A stretch of DNA of 64,000 nt from JANYLB01 sp963837715 (GCA_963837715.1 CAWIOF010000004.1:1-64000), one strand, 5' to 3'; shown: positions 8,351-18,254, counted from the first letter of the stretch. The notes: generated by a model from the sequence alone, not told the origin. Translations and numbers: made by a program.

Positions 8351-9871
8351 ATGCCTCCGACGAGCGGGAACTCCAGCGGCGCGCCGACACCGCCGATCGC
8401 GTTCGACATCGACCCGGCCGACGCCACGAGCCACCTCGACACTCAGGTCGTCGACGTCGACGACGCGCTCCTCGTCCGCCTCCGCAGCGTCTGCGCGTCG
8501 GTCGACGTGGAAGCCGCCGACCGCGCCGAGGCCAGCCGCGACTGGTGGCCGCTCGCGATGATCTGGGCCCTCGACGGTCAGGTCGCGGCCCGGGCTGCGG
8601 CCATCGCGCGGCCGACGTCGGCCGACCAGGTGGCCGCGGTGCTCCAGATCTGCAACGACGCCCGCGTGCCGGTGACGGCCGCGGCCGGTCGGAGTGGCGT
8701 CTGTGGTGCGAGCATCCCGCTCCACGGCGGCGTGCTCCTCGACCTGTGCGGCCTCGACGGCATCGTCGACGTCGACGACACCTCGCTCGTGGTCGACGTG
8801 CGCGCCGGCACGTTCGGGACCTGGTTCGAGGACACCCTGCGCGCCGAGCACGGCGTGACGGTGGGTCACTGGCCCCAGTCGATCGACCTCTCGACCGTGG
8901 GTGGGTGGCTCGCCTGCCGCGGTGCCGGGCAACTCTCGACCCGCTACGGCAAGATCGAAGACATGGTCGTCGGCCTCGACGTGACCCTCGCCGACGGCAC
9001 TCAGGTCCACACCGGCGGGAACGCCCGGGCCGCGGTCGGCCCCGACCTCGACCAGGTGTTCGTCGGGTCGGAGGGCACCCTCGGCATCATCACCGGAGCC
9101 CGGCTGCGGTTGCACCCGAAACCCGTCACCGATCGGCGCGCCGCCTACGGGTGGCCCGACTTCGACGCCGGCCTCGAAGCCTGCCGCCGGATCCTGCGCC
9201 GCGGGGCAACGCCCGCGGTGCTGCGCCTCTACGACGCCATCGAGGGCGAACGGAACTTCGGCACGGGCGACCTCCACCCGCTCCTGGTGCTCGACGAAGG
9301 CGACCCGGCGCTCGTCGACGCCACACTCGCCATCGTCGCCGAGGAGTGCGCGGGTGCGGAGGTCCTCGACGCGGGTCTCCTCGACACCTGGCTCGCGCAC
9401 CGCAACGACGTGAGCGCGCTCGAACGCCTGATCCGGCGCGGCTTCGTGGTCGACACGATGGAGATCACGGTGCCGTGGGCCGCGGCCACGCGCGTCTACG
9501 AGCGGGCGACCGCCGCGATCACTGCGGTCGAACACACGCTCACCGCGTCGGCGCATCAGTCGCACGCGTACACCGACGGCGCCTGCCTCTACTTCACGTT
9601 CGCGGGTGCGCCGCCACCGGAGCAACGCGAGGCCTACTACCGCGCCGCGTGGGATGCCGGGACGCGTGCGGTGCTCGCAGAAGGTGGGGCCCTCAGCCAC
9701 CACCACGGCATCGGCCTCAACCGTGCCCGCTTCGTGCGCGACGCACTCGGCGGGAGCTTCGCGGTGCTCGAGGCGATGAAGACCGCGCTCGACCCGAACG
9801 GCATCCTGAATCCGGGCAAGCTCGGTCTCCCCGACCCCTGGGCCGGCGGCGCCACCACCACCTGGTCATGA
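8351..9871 (+). CDS. FAD-linked oxidase, alkylglycerone-phosphate-synthase-like
   Basis: The 506-residue protein has a PCMH-type FAD-binding domain (about residues 90-265), including IARPTSADQVAAVLQICND, the glycine-rich AAGRSGVCGASIP and STVGGWLACRGAGQLSTRYGKIED. A C-terminal FAD-oxidase cap ends with SHHHGIGLNR and LDPNGILNPGKLG. The HHHGIG motif and the GGW-R-G-Q-YG-IED pattern are typical of alkyldihydroxyacetonephosphate synthases, which exchange an acyl for an alkyl chain to make ether lipids. Other FAD-linked oxidases share parts of this pattern, so ether-lipid synthesis is a hypothesis. Its place between glpD and glycerol kinase fits a role in DHAP or G3P lipid chemistry. Confidence 0.82.
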   Translation: MPPTSGNSSGAPTPPIAFDIDPADATSHLDTQVVDVDDALLVRLRSVCASVDVEAADRAEASRDWWPLAMIWALDGQVAARAAAIARPTSADQVAAVLQICNDARVPVTAAAGRSGVCGASIPLHGGVLLDLCGLDGIVDVDDTSLVVDVRAGTFGTWFEDTLRAEHGVTVGHWPQSIDLSTVGGWLACRGAGQLSTRYGKIEDMVVGLDVTLADGTQVHTGGNARAAVGPDLDQVFVGSEGTLGIITGARLRLHPKPVTDRRAAYGWPDFDAGLEACRRILRRGATPAVLRLYDAIEGERNFGTGDLHPLLVLDEGDPALVDATLAIVAEECAGAEVLDAGLLDTWLAHRNDVSALERLIRRGFVVDTMEITVPWAAATRVYERATAAITAVEHTLTASAHQSHAYTDGACLYFTFAGAPPPEQREAYYRAAWDAGTRAVLAEGGALSHHHGIGLNRARFVRDALGGSFAVLEAMKTALDPNGILNPGKLGLPDPWAGGATTTWS

Positions 9872-9938
9872 CCCCCCACAGTCCCGCCGAAACCCCCGCA
9901 ACTCCCGCTGCGTCGGGTCGGGTCGGGGGGTGGTGGGC

Positions 9939-11391
9939 GTGAGCGTGTTGGTGGTCGACGTGGGGACGAGCTCCGTGCGGAGCGCGATCGTGCGGCCCGA
10001 CGCGACAGTCGCGCACGAGCACAAGCGACCATTGCTCCCCGACTCTCCGGCACCCGGGCTGGTCGAGTTCGACGCGCGCGCGATGGCCGATGTCGCGCTC
10101 GAGACCGCGCGCGCGGCACTCGCTGCCGGCGGCCCGGTCGACGGCGTGGGGATCGCGAACCAGCGGGGTTCGGCGATCGTGTGGGACCGGGCCACCGGCG
10201 AGCCCGTCGGGCCGGGGCTCGGATGGCAGGACCTGCGGACGCTCGGTCGCTGCCTCGAGCTGCAGGCCTCGGGCCACCGGCTCGCACCGAACGTCGCGGC
10301 GACGAAGTACGAGGTGCTGCTCGACGCGGCCGATCCCGATCGCACGCGCGACCTCTGCTGCGGCACCGTGGACTCGTGGATCACCTGGGTCCTGTCCGAG
10401 GGCGCGGTGCACGTCACCGACGCGAGCAACGCGGGCATCAGCGGTCTGCTCGCCGACGACCACCGCTCGTGGAACGGCCAGCTCCTCGAGCTCCTGCGCA
10501 TCCCCGAGGCGTCGCTGCCCCGATTGGTCGACACTGCCGGACTCGTCGGCGACGCGACCGCGCTGCCCGGCGCGCCTCCGCTCGCGGCGCGGGCGGGCGA
10601 CCAGCAGGCGTCGCTCGTCGGCCAGGGTTGCGTGCGACCGGGGCTGGCCAAGATCACGTTCGGGACCGGCGGGATGCTCGACGTGTGCCTCGGTCCCGAC
10701 CGACCCGAGTTCGCGACCCGCGGACCAGCGGGCACGTTCCCGATCATCGCGTGGCGCAACGGCGGTCGCGACACCTGGGGTGTCGAGGCGATCATGCTGT
10801 CTGCGGGCACCAACGTCGAGTGGTTGCGCGACGACCTCGGCGTGCTCACGTCGGCAGCGGAGTCGCACGAGGTGGCCCAGCAGTGCGCCGACACCGGTGG
10901 GGTGGTGTACGTCCCCGCACTCCTCGGCCTCGGGACGCCGCAATGGGACTACGGCGCGCGCGGCACCGTCCTCGGGCTCTCCCGCGGCACCGGGCGGGCC
11001 GAGCTCGTGCGCGCGGTGCTCGAAGGGATCGCCCATCGGGGGGCCGACCTCGTGGAGTCGGCCGAAGCCGACGCCGGTCTGCTCATCCCGACGTTGCGCG
11101 TCGACGGGGGCATGACCGCCAACCCGACCTTCGTGCAGGCCCTCGCCGACGCGACGCAGAAGCCGGTGGAGATCTCACCGGTCGAGGAGGCGACGACCGT
11201 CGGTGCCGGCTTCCTCGCCGGGCTGGCGATCGGGACCTGGACCAGTGAAGACGATCTCGCGGCGACGTGGTCCCCGCGCGAGGGTCGATCCGGGAGCGCC
11301 CCTCGACCGCGACCGGTGGCGAGAGGCGATCCGCCGATCGGAGGGTTGGCTCTCCGATCTGTCGGGTATCGACTTCGCGGGAGGCGTCTGA
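9939..11391 (+). CDS. glpK: Glycerol kinase (FGGY family), frameshifted near the 3' end
   Basis: The protein phosphorylates glycerol with ATP. FGGY hallmarks are visible: DVGTSSVRSAIV at the N-terminus, IANQRGSAIVWDR and GLGWQDLRT, ARAGDQQASLVGQG, ITFGTGGMLDV and the C-terminal LRVDGGMTANP. GTG at 9939 follows a G-rich stretch and is chosen over GTG at 9930. After TWSPRE (about 11282) the annotated frame turns into low-complexity Arg-rich sequence and would run on to 11429, overlapping cfa. The +1 frame instead continues VDPGAPLDRDRWREAI and SEGWLSDLSGIDF, then stops at 11389-11391, a normal family ending. One extra G in the GGG at 11282-11284 accounts for this. Glycerol is the most likely substrate but another polyol is possible. 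Confidence 0.85.
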
Positions 11392-11434
11392 TACACCGAA
11401 GACGCAGTGCCAGCTCGGAAGTGGGGTGATCGAC

Positions 11435-12688
11435 ATGCCTGTTGCCGACCTCGTCGAACGGATCGTGGGGCCCGACCTGCCGGTGGCCTTCGAGGCCTAC
11501 GACGGCAGCCGCTGCGGGCCGGAGCACCCACCCGCGAAGATCGTCGTGAAGTCACCCGACGCCATCCGACGGATCGTCACCGCCCCGGGTGAGCTCGGCA
11601 TCGGCCGGGCCTACGTGTCCGGTGACCTCGACCTCGAAGGCGACGTCTTCGCGGCGCTGGAACTACGACGCCGGCTGTCGCGGGTGCGCTTCACCCCGGC
11701 GCAGTGGCGCGCCGCGTTCGAACTCGTCGGCCTCGACGGGTTCCGGCCCCTCCCCGCGCCACCCGAGGAGGCGCGCCTGCACGGCCGGCGGCACAGCCGC
11801 GAACGCGATGCCGCCGCGATCTCCCATCACTACGACGTGTCGAACGCCTTCTACCGGATCGTGCTCGGACCGTCGATGACGTACTCGTGCGCGGTCTGGG
11901 ACGCGCCCGACGTGACCCTCGAAGCCGCGCAAGCCGCGAAGTACGAGCTCATCTGCCGGAAGCTCGGGCTCCGACCCGGGATGCGGCTGCTCGACGTCGG
12001 CTGCGGGTGGGGCGGAATGGTCATGCACGCGGCGCGCCACCACGGCGTGCACGCGGTCGGCGTGACGGTGTCGCGTCGTCAGGCCGATCTGGCCGCGAAG
12101 CGGGTTGCCGAAGCGGGCCTGGGCGACCGCGCCGAGATCCGGCTGCAGGACTACCGCGACGCGCGCGACGGGCCGTACGACGCGATCAGCTCGATCGGGA
12201 TGTTCGAGCACGTCGGGCTCGCGCAGCTCGGTGCGTACTTCGGCCGCCTGTTCGACCTCCTCGCCCCGGGTGGTCGGCTCCTCAACCACGCGATCGGGCG
12301 GCCCGCGCCGACCCGAACGCATGCACTCCGCCGTACGGGCACGCGCTTCCGACGGGGCGGATTCATCGACCGGTACGTGTTCCCCGACGGTGAGCTCCAC
12401 GAGGTCGGCTCGGTGATCTCCGCGCTGCAGCGCACCGGCTTCGAGGCCCGCCACCTGGAGAGTCTGCGTGAGCACTACGCGCTGACGCTGCGCGCATGGG
12501 TCGCCAACCTCGAGACCGGGTGGGACGACGCAGTCGCCGAAGCGGGCGAGGCCCGGGCCCGGATCTGGCGGCTCTACATGGCGGGGTCGGCGGTCAACTT
12601 CGAAGACGGCAACATCCAGGTCCACCAGGTGCTCGCGGTGAAGCCCGACGGCGGCCGGAGCGGCATGCCCCTCCGGCCCGACTTCTGA
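11435..12688 (+). CDS. cfa: Cyclopropane-fatty-acyl-phospholipid synthase family methyltransferase
   Basis: The 417-residue enzyme uses S-adenosylmethionine to add a methylene (or methyl) group to double bonds of membrane phospholipid acyl chains. An N-terminal lipid-binding-like region precedes ISHHYDVSNAFYRIVLGPSMTYSC (about residue 130). The SAM site LLDVGCGWGGMVMHAARHHG lies near residue 185, and the conserved SIGMFEHVG with EHYALTLRAW follow. The ATG at 11435 is preceded by GTGGGGTGATC and begins just after the corrected end of glycerol kinase, so it is likely the last gene of the glpD cluster. Family members can make cyclopropane or mycolic-type modifications; the exact product is unknown. 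Confidence 0.93.
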   Translation: MPVADLVERIVGPDLPVAFEAYDGSRCGPEHPPAKIVVKSPDAIRRIVTAPGELGIGRAYVSGDLDLEGDVFAALELRRRLSRVRFTPAQWRAAFELVGLDGFRPLPAPPEEARLHGRRHSRERDAAAISHHYDVSNAFYRIVLGPSMTYSCAVWDAPDVTLEAAQAAKYELICRKLGLRPGMRLLDVGCGWGGMVMHAARHHGVHAVGVTVSRRQADLAAKRVAEAGLGDRAEIRLQDYRDARDGPYDAISSIGMFEHVGLAQLGAYFGRLFDLLAPGGRLLNHAIGRPAPTRTHALRRTGTRFRRGGFIDRYVFPDGELHEVGSVISALQRTGFEARHLESLREHYALTLRAWVANLETGWDDAVAEAGEARARIWRLYMAGSAVNFEDGNIQVHQVLAVKPDGGRSGMPLRPDF

Positions 12689-12735
12689 CGCCCCGACTGC
12701 CGAAGGCCCGACTCCTGAAGGCCCGACTGCGCGAA
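12677..12735 (+). repeat. Tandem 15-bp repeat starting in the cfa stop codon region
   Basis: Four imperfect copies of GCCCGACTNCTGAAG lie end to end. The first copy contains the last codons and the TGA stop of cfa, and the others fill the gap to the convergent gene. Similar stop-adjacent repeats occur at 20446-20520 and 24664-24726. Confidence 0.75.
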
Positions 12736-12739
12736 CCGC

Positions 12740-13391
<652 letters not shown>

Positions 13392-13399
<8 letters not shown>

Positions 13400-14510
13400 G
13401 GGGCGGATACCAGGGGGTGCCGTCGTCTTCGATGTCGCCGGTGTGGTCGATCGCTTCGAGCAGCGGATAGAGGTCGAGGCTGTCGCGCGGAACGGTCCAG
13501 TCGAGTCGGTCGGCCACACCCGCGACCTCGGCGAACGGACGGAGGAACGAGAAGTAGACGTACGCGCCGGCGTCGATCTTCTCGCGACGGCTCATCGCCG
13601 CGACGAGGCGGTACAGCGCGCGTTGCGCGGCCTTGGCCGCGGCGAGCAGAGCTTCGAGGCCTGCGTCGTCGATCGGGTCGAGGGTGCCGTCCGCAGTGGA
13701 GAACCACGCGACCTCTTCGACGTGCGGGAGATAGTCCTCCGGGTCGGTGACCGACGTGCCGAAGTCGGTCACCCGCACCGTGACGTCGCGCAGCACGAAC
13801 GCCGCGAGCACCGTCGTGTACGGCATCCCCGCTGCGACCTCGGAGCTCCAGGGGAAGTCGGAGGCACCGAACTTCGAGAACGCGCGGAGCATGAGGACCC
13901 GGCCGTCGGGCAGCAGGTAGGGGCCGGTGTCCTGGTAACCGGCGCGAGTGTCGAAGTAGAGGAGAAACAGGTAGGAGGTGAGCGTGGCATTGAGTCGCGT
14001 GCTGCGCCGGCGCGAGTCGTCGTCGAGCGGTCGGGCCGCGGCGAGGATCTCGTCGACGCAGCCCGCGTACGGAGTGACCGAACCGTTCGCGTCCCACGCC
14101 TGCAGGTGTCCGTCGTCGGCCCGGAACGCGCGCGCCGCGCGCTGCCAGAAGTCGCGCACGGTGGCGTTGTAGGTGAAGTCGAACGCGGGATCGAGCATCC
14201 CGGCGGTCGCGAGGATCTTCCGGCCATACTGACCGATGTTCGCGATCGACCAGAGGTGCACGCCGTCGATCTGGTTGCCGGGGATGCGCCCGTGCGCGCC
14301 GATCTCCTCGGGCGTCATCGCGGCCGCGATCTCCGTCATCATCTCGGCGTGGCGCCGGTAGCACTCGAGGGCCGAGATCAGGATGTAGGCGGTGACGGGG
14401 ATCAGCGCCGACTCGAGCGACTGCCGCTCCTTGCTCAGCGCGAAGGAGATGTCGGCGTGGTACTGCAGCCAGGCATCGAGCTCCTCGCGGGTGGGCTCCA
14501 CGCTGCTCAC
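13392..14510 (-). CDS. Unrecognised 372-aa protein coupled to swivel-domain gene
   Basis: No family was recognised. The protein is soluble, mostly helical at the N-terminus (ELDAWLQYHADISFALSKERQSLESALIPVTAYILISALECYRRH) and acidic overall. It is rich in aromatic residues near the C-terminus (YVYFSFLRPFAEVAGVADRLDW, ending DGTPWYPPLA). No signal peptide, Walker motif or metal-ligand cluster is evident. The GTG start at 14510 overlaps the swivel-domain stop as GTGA, so translation is coupled and a fixed stoichiometry with that protein is plausible. It might be the catalytic or phosphoryl-transfer partner of the swivel domain, but no PEP- or ATP-binding motif was found to support this. Confidence 0.75.
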
Positions 14511-14866
14511 GCCCGGATGACGCCGTCGTCGCCGGAGCAGTCGACTTCGACGTCGTCGCCGTCGGCGGGGGTCGCGGTGAGGACGCTGCCCATCACGCAC
14601 GGCACCTGGTACTCGCGACTCACGATCCCGATGTGACTGCGGGGTGTGCCCGACAGGCACACGACGGCGCGCAGCTCGTCGAAGATCGGGGCGAGGAACG
14701 TGGCGCCGGCGTCGGCCACCCCGGCCACGACTCCCTCGGCACCGGTGTCCATGAGCGCGAGCACGTCGTCGGGGGTGTTGAGCATCCGCCACTCCCCGCG
14801 TACCGGCTCGGCGTCGAACACCTTCGTTCCCCGGCCGATCTCGACCCCGTTGGTCTCTGCACCCAT
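14507..14866 (-). CDS. Stand-alone PEP-utilising-enzyme mobile (phosphohistidine swivel) domain
   Basis: The 119-residue protein matches only the mobile domain of PEP-utilising enzymes (PEP synthase, PPDK, enzyme I). The key stretch is LSGTPRSHIGIVSREYQVPCVMG near residues 72-94, where His79 is the expected phosphorylated residue and the following IGIVSRE and PCVMG segments are typical. In the large enzymes this domain carries a phosphoryl group between an ATP site and a pyruvate/PEP site. Here both partner domains are absent, although a few split enzymes such as phenylphosphate synthase work this way. The gene lies 10 bp after an alpha/beta hydrolase and overlaps the 372-aa gene. Function is unknown. 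Confidence 0.82.
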   Translation of the reverse strand: MGAETNGVEIGRGTKVFDAEPVRGEWRMLNTPDDVLALMDTGAEGVVAGVADAGATFLAPIFDELRAVVCLSGTPRSHIGIVSREYQVPCVMGSVLTATPADGDDVEVDCSGDDGVIRA

Positions 14867-14876
14867 CGCCGGGAGA

Positions 14877-15668
14877 CTAGTCAGCGAACTCGATCAGCAA
14901 CTCCGCGAGATCGGCGGGCCGCTGGTCGAACGGGGTGGCATCGGCGTCTTCCACCAGCCGGCAGTCGGGCAACCGGGCCGCGTAGGCCTCGGCCATCTCG
15001 AACGGGTGCAGCGGGTCGCCGCGCCGCCCGACGACGAGCGTCGGCTGGGTGATGGCCCCGAGCTGCTCGAGGTCGGCGAGCAGCACGGCGTCGGCCAGCG
15101 CGGAACAGCAGGCGCGCATGGCGGTGTCGTCCTGGCGGCCGTAGTTGGCCCGCACGAGGTCGAGCGACTCCGGGTCGAGCATCTCGGGCATCCCGGCGAC
15201 GAGCTGGTCGAGGAGCCCGACGAGGCCGAGGGCCGCGACCCCCTGCATGAACCCGACGGCCACCGGATTGTCGAGCCCGGCCCCCGCGCCGATCGCCGGT
15301 GCGATCAGCCCGAGCCGGGCCACCCGGTCCGGGTGGGCGAGCACCGTCGCGGTCGACACCGCGGCGCCCAACGACCCGCCGACCACGACCGGCCGATCCC
15401 ACCCGAGCGCGTCGAGCAGCTCGACGACGTCGTCGGCCGCGCGGTGGAACCAGCCGTAGCGCGACGCGTCGGCCAACGGTTCGCTCCGACCGTGGCCGCG
15501 AAGGTCGAGGCGCACGACGTGCAGGCGTTCGCCGACCGCGGCCGCCACGCCCGCGAAGGCCTCGGCGTCGGAGCCGAGACCGTGGAGCAGCAGCAGCGGT
15601 GGCGCATCCGGCGAACCGGTCGACTCCCAGTGCAGCCGCACGCCATCGGTCGTCTCGAGGTCGGGCAT
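14877..15668 (-). CDS. Alpha/beta hydrolase
   Basis: The 263-residue protein has the alpha/beta hydrolase fold: oxyanion segment LLLLHGLGSDAEAF (about 29-42), DLRGHGRSE, nucleophile elbow VVGGSLGAAVS (Ser in GGSLG) and a late acidic/histidine region (VVGRRGDPLHPFEMAEAY; the usual terminal catalytic His is not obvious, the C-terminus reading DATPFDQRPADLAELL). Family members hydrolyse esters, lactones or similar bonds. It begins the minus-strand run leading into the swivel-domain operon with a 10-bp gap, and is divergent from a second alpha/beta hydrolase. The missing canonical histidine leaves its catalytic competence uncertain. Substrate is unknown. Confidence 0.88.
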   Translation of the reverse strand: MPDLETTDGVRLHWESTGSPDAPPLLLLHGLGSDAEAFAGVAAAVGERLHVVRLDLRGHGRSEPLADASRYGWFHRAADDVVELLDALGWDRPVVVGGSLGAAVSTATVLAHPDRVARLGLIAPAIGAGAGLDNPVAVGFMQGVAALGLVGLLDQLVAGMPEMLDPESLDLVRANYGRQDDTAMRACCSALADAVLLADLEQLGAITQPTLVVGRRGDPLHPFEMAEAYAARLPDCRLVEDADATPFDQRPADLAELLIEFAD

Positions 15669-15683
15669 GGCTGCATGCTGCCC

Positions 15684-15689
15684 TAACCT
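15684..15689 (+). promoter_or_regulatory. -10 box (TAACCT) for alpha/beta hydrolase
   Basis: TAACCT lies 8 nt before the ATG at 15698 inside a 29-bp divergent gap. The spacing fits a leaderless start for the plus-strand hydrolase. Confidence 0.4.
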
Positions 15690-15697
15690 CGGTGGCG

Positions 15698-16597
15698 ATG
15701 GACAGCTGCATCCCCGGCCACGACCGGTGGGTCGACGCCGACGGCCTCTTCGTCCACACCGTCGAGTGGGACGGAACGAGCGGGGCGAGCGGGGCCGGCC
15801 GTCGTCCCGTGCTGCTCGTCCACGGGCTCGGGGGGAGCACGACCAACTGGTTGTCGGTCGGGCCCACGCTCGCGACCCGCCTGGGAACCCGGGTCTGCGC
15901 GATCGACCTCGCCGGCTTCGGACGCACCCGACCCGACGGTCGACCCGCGTCGCTCGGGACGAACGGTCGCCTGCTCGAGGCGTTCACCCGCGACCGGGGA
16001 CCGTTCGTGGTGATGGGCAACTCGATGGGCGGGGCGCTCGCAGTCGGACTCGCGGCCCGCCACCCCGAACTGGTCACCGCACTCGTGCTCGTGAACCCGG
16101 CGGTTCCCCGACCCCGCCGGAACCGAAGCCACGTCGTGCGGGCAGTGCGCTTCGCGGCGATGGGCGTCCCCCAACTGGGCCGGCCGATCATGGCCGGCCG
16201 GGCCCGGGCGCTCGGCCCGACCGGGCTGGTCGACCAGACGCTGCGGGTGGTGATGCGGGAGCCCGATCGACTCGACCCCGCGGTACGCGAGGAGATGATC
16301 GTGCAGGCTGAGGAACGCGTCGGGTACCCGGAGTCGAGTCGCGCCTACGCCGAAGCCGCCGGCTCGCTCTTCCGCTACCTCGCGCAGCCGATGCGCGACG
16401 ACCTCGCGGCCGTGCACTCCCCCACGCTGCTCCTCCACGGCGACCACGACCGCCTGGTTCCGGTGTCGTTCGCGCGTGCTGTCGCGTCGCACCGCCCCGA
16501 CTGGCAGTTCGAGGTCTTCGACGACTGCGGTCACGTGCCGATGCTCGAGTACCCCGAACGGTTCGTCGACACGACCGTCGGCTGGCTTCGCGCCTGA
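15698..16597 (+). CDS. Alpha/beta hydrolase
   Basis: A 299-residue alpha/beta hydrolase with VLLVHGLGGSTTNW (about 40), nucleophile elbow VVMGNSMGGALA (Ser in GNSMGG), an acid in LLLHGDHDRLVP and a terminal catalytic histidine in DDCGHVPMLEYPERF. All members of the triad are therefore visible. The ATG at 15698 is favoured because the frame upstream of it is a shadow of the divergent hydrolase gene. It is not closely similar to the neighbour at 14877-15668 beyond the fold. Likely an esterase or C-C bond hydrolase of small hydrophobic substrates; substrate unknown. Confidence 0.9.
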   Translation: MDSCIPGHDRWVDADGLFVHTVEWDGTSGASGAGRRPVLLVHGLGGSTTNWLSVGPTLATRLGTRVCAIDLAGFGRTRPDGRPASLGTNGRLLEAFTRDRGPFVVMGNSMGGALAVGLAARHPELVTALVLVNPAVPRPRRNRSHVVRAVRFAAMGVPQLGRPIMAGRARALGPTGLVDQTLRVVMREPDRLDPAVREEMIVQAEERVGYPESSRAYAEAAGSLFRYLAQPMRDDLAAVHSPTLLLHGDHDRLVPVSFARAVASHRPDWQFEVFDDCGHVPMLEYPERFVDTTVGWLRA

Positions 16598-16615
16598 CGA
16601 GCGGCCGGCGGCTCG

Positions 16616-17233
16616 CTACATCTCGTAGACGTTGCCGTGCTGGCGGGCGAGCCAGACGTGCAGCGGGATCAACAGGATCCAGGTCGCCTTCGCGAGATCG
16701 GCATCGACGAACGCGAGCGGGATCGAGCACAGGAAGACGATCGGGACCGAAAGGCCCCGGAGTCGCGCGATCCGCACGTAGTCCTTCGGCGTGTCGTCGC
16801 GGAGCAACCGGTTGTTCTCCGACACGTACCACCACAACGTCGTCGAGGCCAGACCGGTGAGCGAGACTGCGACCGCGTAGATGATCGTGGCTTCCCGGGT
16901 CTGACCGTAGGTGCCGATGAGGTCGGTCGGGAACGGAAGGAGCGCGACGAACGCGAGCAGCACCATGTTGAGCATCAAGAAGCGGGCGTCGACGCGACGG
17001 ATGAAGTGCCACATCTTGTGGTGGGAGAACCAGTACACGCCGACCACGTAGAACGACAGGAAGTACGCGAACACCGGGCGGATCAGGTCACGGAGCGCAT
17101 CGTCGAGCTGATCGGGCTTCACGCTCGGGATGCTGATGGTGAGCACGAGGACCGTGATCGCGATCGCGAACACTCCGTCGCTGAACGCGCCGACCCGATC
17201 GAGGTCGCGGCCCTGCTCGATCTCACCCGCCAT
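16616..17233 (-). CDS. TMEM175-family potassium channel-like membrane protein (DUF1211)
   Basis: The 205-residue integral membrane protein carries the TMEM175 signature RVGAFSDGVFAIAITVLVL in the first helix (residues 13-31), and about six membrane helices in total, including FSFYVVGVYWFSHH-type segments. Bacterial members form tetrameric potassium-selective channels with a hydrophobic gate. It sits between a convergent alpha/beta hydrolase and mdh, only 12 bp from the mdh stop, so it may be transcribed with mdh. There is no evidence in the sequence for a regulatory domain. Confidence 0.85.
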   Translation of the reverse strand: MAGEIEQGRDLDRVGAFSDGVFAIAITVLVLTISIPSVKPDQLDDALRDLIRPVFAYFLSFYVVGVYWFSHHKMWHFIRRVDARFLMLNMVLLAFVALLPFPTDLIGTYGQTREATIIYAVAVSLTGLASTTLWWYVSENNRLLRDDTPKDYVRIARLRGLSVPIVFLCSIPLAFVDADLAKATWILLIPLHVWLARQHGNVYEM

Positions 17234-17245
17234 GGGGTAAGGAAA

Positions 17246-18241
17246 TCAGGGAATGAGGCCGAGACCGCGGACCTCGTCGCGCTCGCCCATCAGTTCCTCG
17301 GTGGTGACCCGGATCTTCTCGGCGGCGAAGGCGTCGTGCTCGATGCCCTCGACGACCTCCCAGGTGTCGCCGTTGCTACGGACGGGGAACCCGAACTGGA
17401 GTCCTTCGGGAGCGCCGTACTGCCCGCTGCTCGCGACGGCGAGCGAGTGGAAGTCGCCGGCGGGCGTGGGCCGCCAGACGCTGTTCACCGAGTCGATCGC
17501 CGCGTGCGCAGCCGACGCGGCCGACGACGAACCGCGTGCTTCGATGACCGCGGCACCACGCTTCTGCACCGTCTCGATGAACGGCCCCTGGAGCCAGGCT
17601 TCGTCGCCGATGACCTCGGGCGCGAGCTTGCCGCCGATCTTGGCGTGGGCGAAGTCGGGGAACTGCGTCGCCGAGTGGTTGCCCCAGATCGCGAGGTTCG
17701 TGACCTCGCGCACCGCGACGCCGGCCTTCTTCGCGAGTTGGGTCTTGGCCCGGTTCTCGTCGAGGCGGGTCATCGCGAACCAGCGGTCGGCGGGGACGTC
17801 GGGCGCGTTGCTCCGGGCGATGAGGCAGTTGGTGTTGCACGGGTTGCCGACCACGAGCACCCGCACGTCGTTCGCAGCGTGCGCGTTGATGGCCTCACCC
17901 TGGGGCTTGAAGATCCCGCCGTTCACGTTGAGCAGGTCGCCCCGCTCCATGCCCGCCTTGCGGGGGATGGAACCGACGAGCAACGCCCACGACGTGCCGT
18001 CGAACGCGGTCTTGAGATCCGACGTCGCCTCGATGCCGTCGAGCAACGGGTGGGCGCCGTCCTCGATCTCCATGACGACGCCTTCGAGCGTCTTCATGGC
18101 GGGCTCGATCTCGAGCAGGCGGAGCACCACCGGTTGGTCGGGTCCGAGGAGCTGACCGGACGCGATCCGGTGGACGAGCGCGTAGCCGATCTGGCCCGCG
18201 GCGCCGGTGACGGTGACGTGGAGGGGCTTGGTGGTGGGCAT
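17246..18241 (-). CDS. mdh: Malate dehydrogenase
   Basis: The 331-residue enzyme interconverts malate and oxaloacetate with NAD in the TCA cycle. N-terminal NAD-binding VTVTGAAGQIGYALVHRIASG, the substrate-binding SIPRKAGMERGDLLNVNGGIF, GNPCNTNCLI, TRLDENRAK and the catalytic IWGNHSATQFPDF (His in GNHS) are all in place. This is the cytosolic/LDH-unlike MDH group common in actinobacteria, with normal length. A -10 box (TAGTCT) lies 6 nt upstream of the ATG, so the message is probably leaderless, and one copy of the interspersed element sits directly upstream of that box. icd is encoded nearby on the same strand. Confidence 0.97.
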   Translation of the reverse strand: MPTTKPLHVTVTGAAGQIGYALVHRIASGQLLGPDQPVVLRLLEIEPAMKTLEGVVMEIEDGAHPLLDGIEATSDLKTAFDGTSWALLVGSIPRKAGMERGDLLNVNGGIFKPQGEAINAHAANDVRVLVVGNPCNTNCLIARSNAPDVPADRWFAMTRLDENRAKTQLAKKAGVAVREVTNLAIWGNHSATQFPDFAHAKIGGKLAPEVIGDEAWLQGPFIETVQKRGAAVIEARGSSSAASAAHAAIDSVNSVWRPTPAGDFHSLAVASSGQYGAPEGLQFGFPVRSNGDTWEVVEGIEHDAFAAEKIRVTTEELMGERDEVRGLGLIP

Positions 18242-18247
18242 GGCCCG

Positions 18248-18253
18248 AGACTA
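18248..18253 (-). promoter_or_regulatory. Leaderless-type -10 box (TAGTCT) for mdh
   Basis: On the minus strand TAGTCT ends 6 nt before the mdh ATG. It directly abuts interspersed element copy D, whose second box would occupy the -15 to -35 region. Confidence 0.5.
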
Positions 18254-18254
18254 C

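Noticed and set aside
13400..13519. Longer N-terminus for the gene ending at 12740
   Set aside because: The extension is a shadow of the overlapping 372-aa gene, with no domain-like sequence.
16598..16616. Short GAGC/GCTC hairpin between convergent genes
   Set aside because: The stem is only five base pairs and fits chance in GC-rich DNA.
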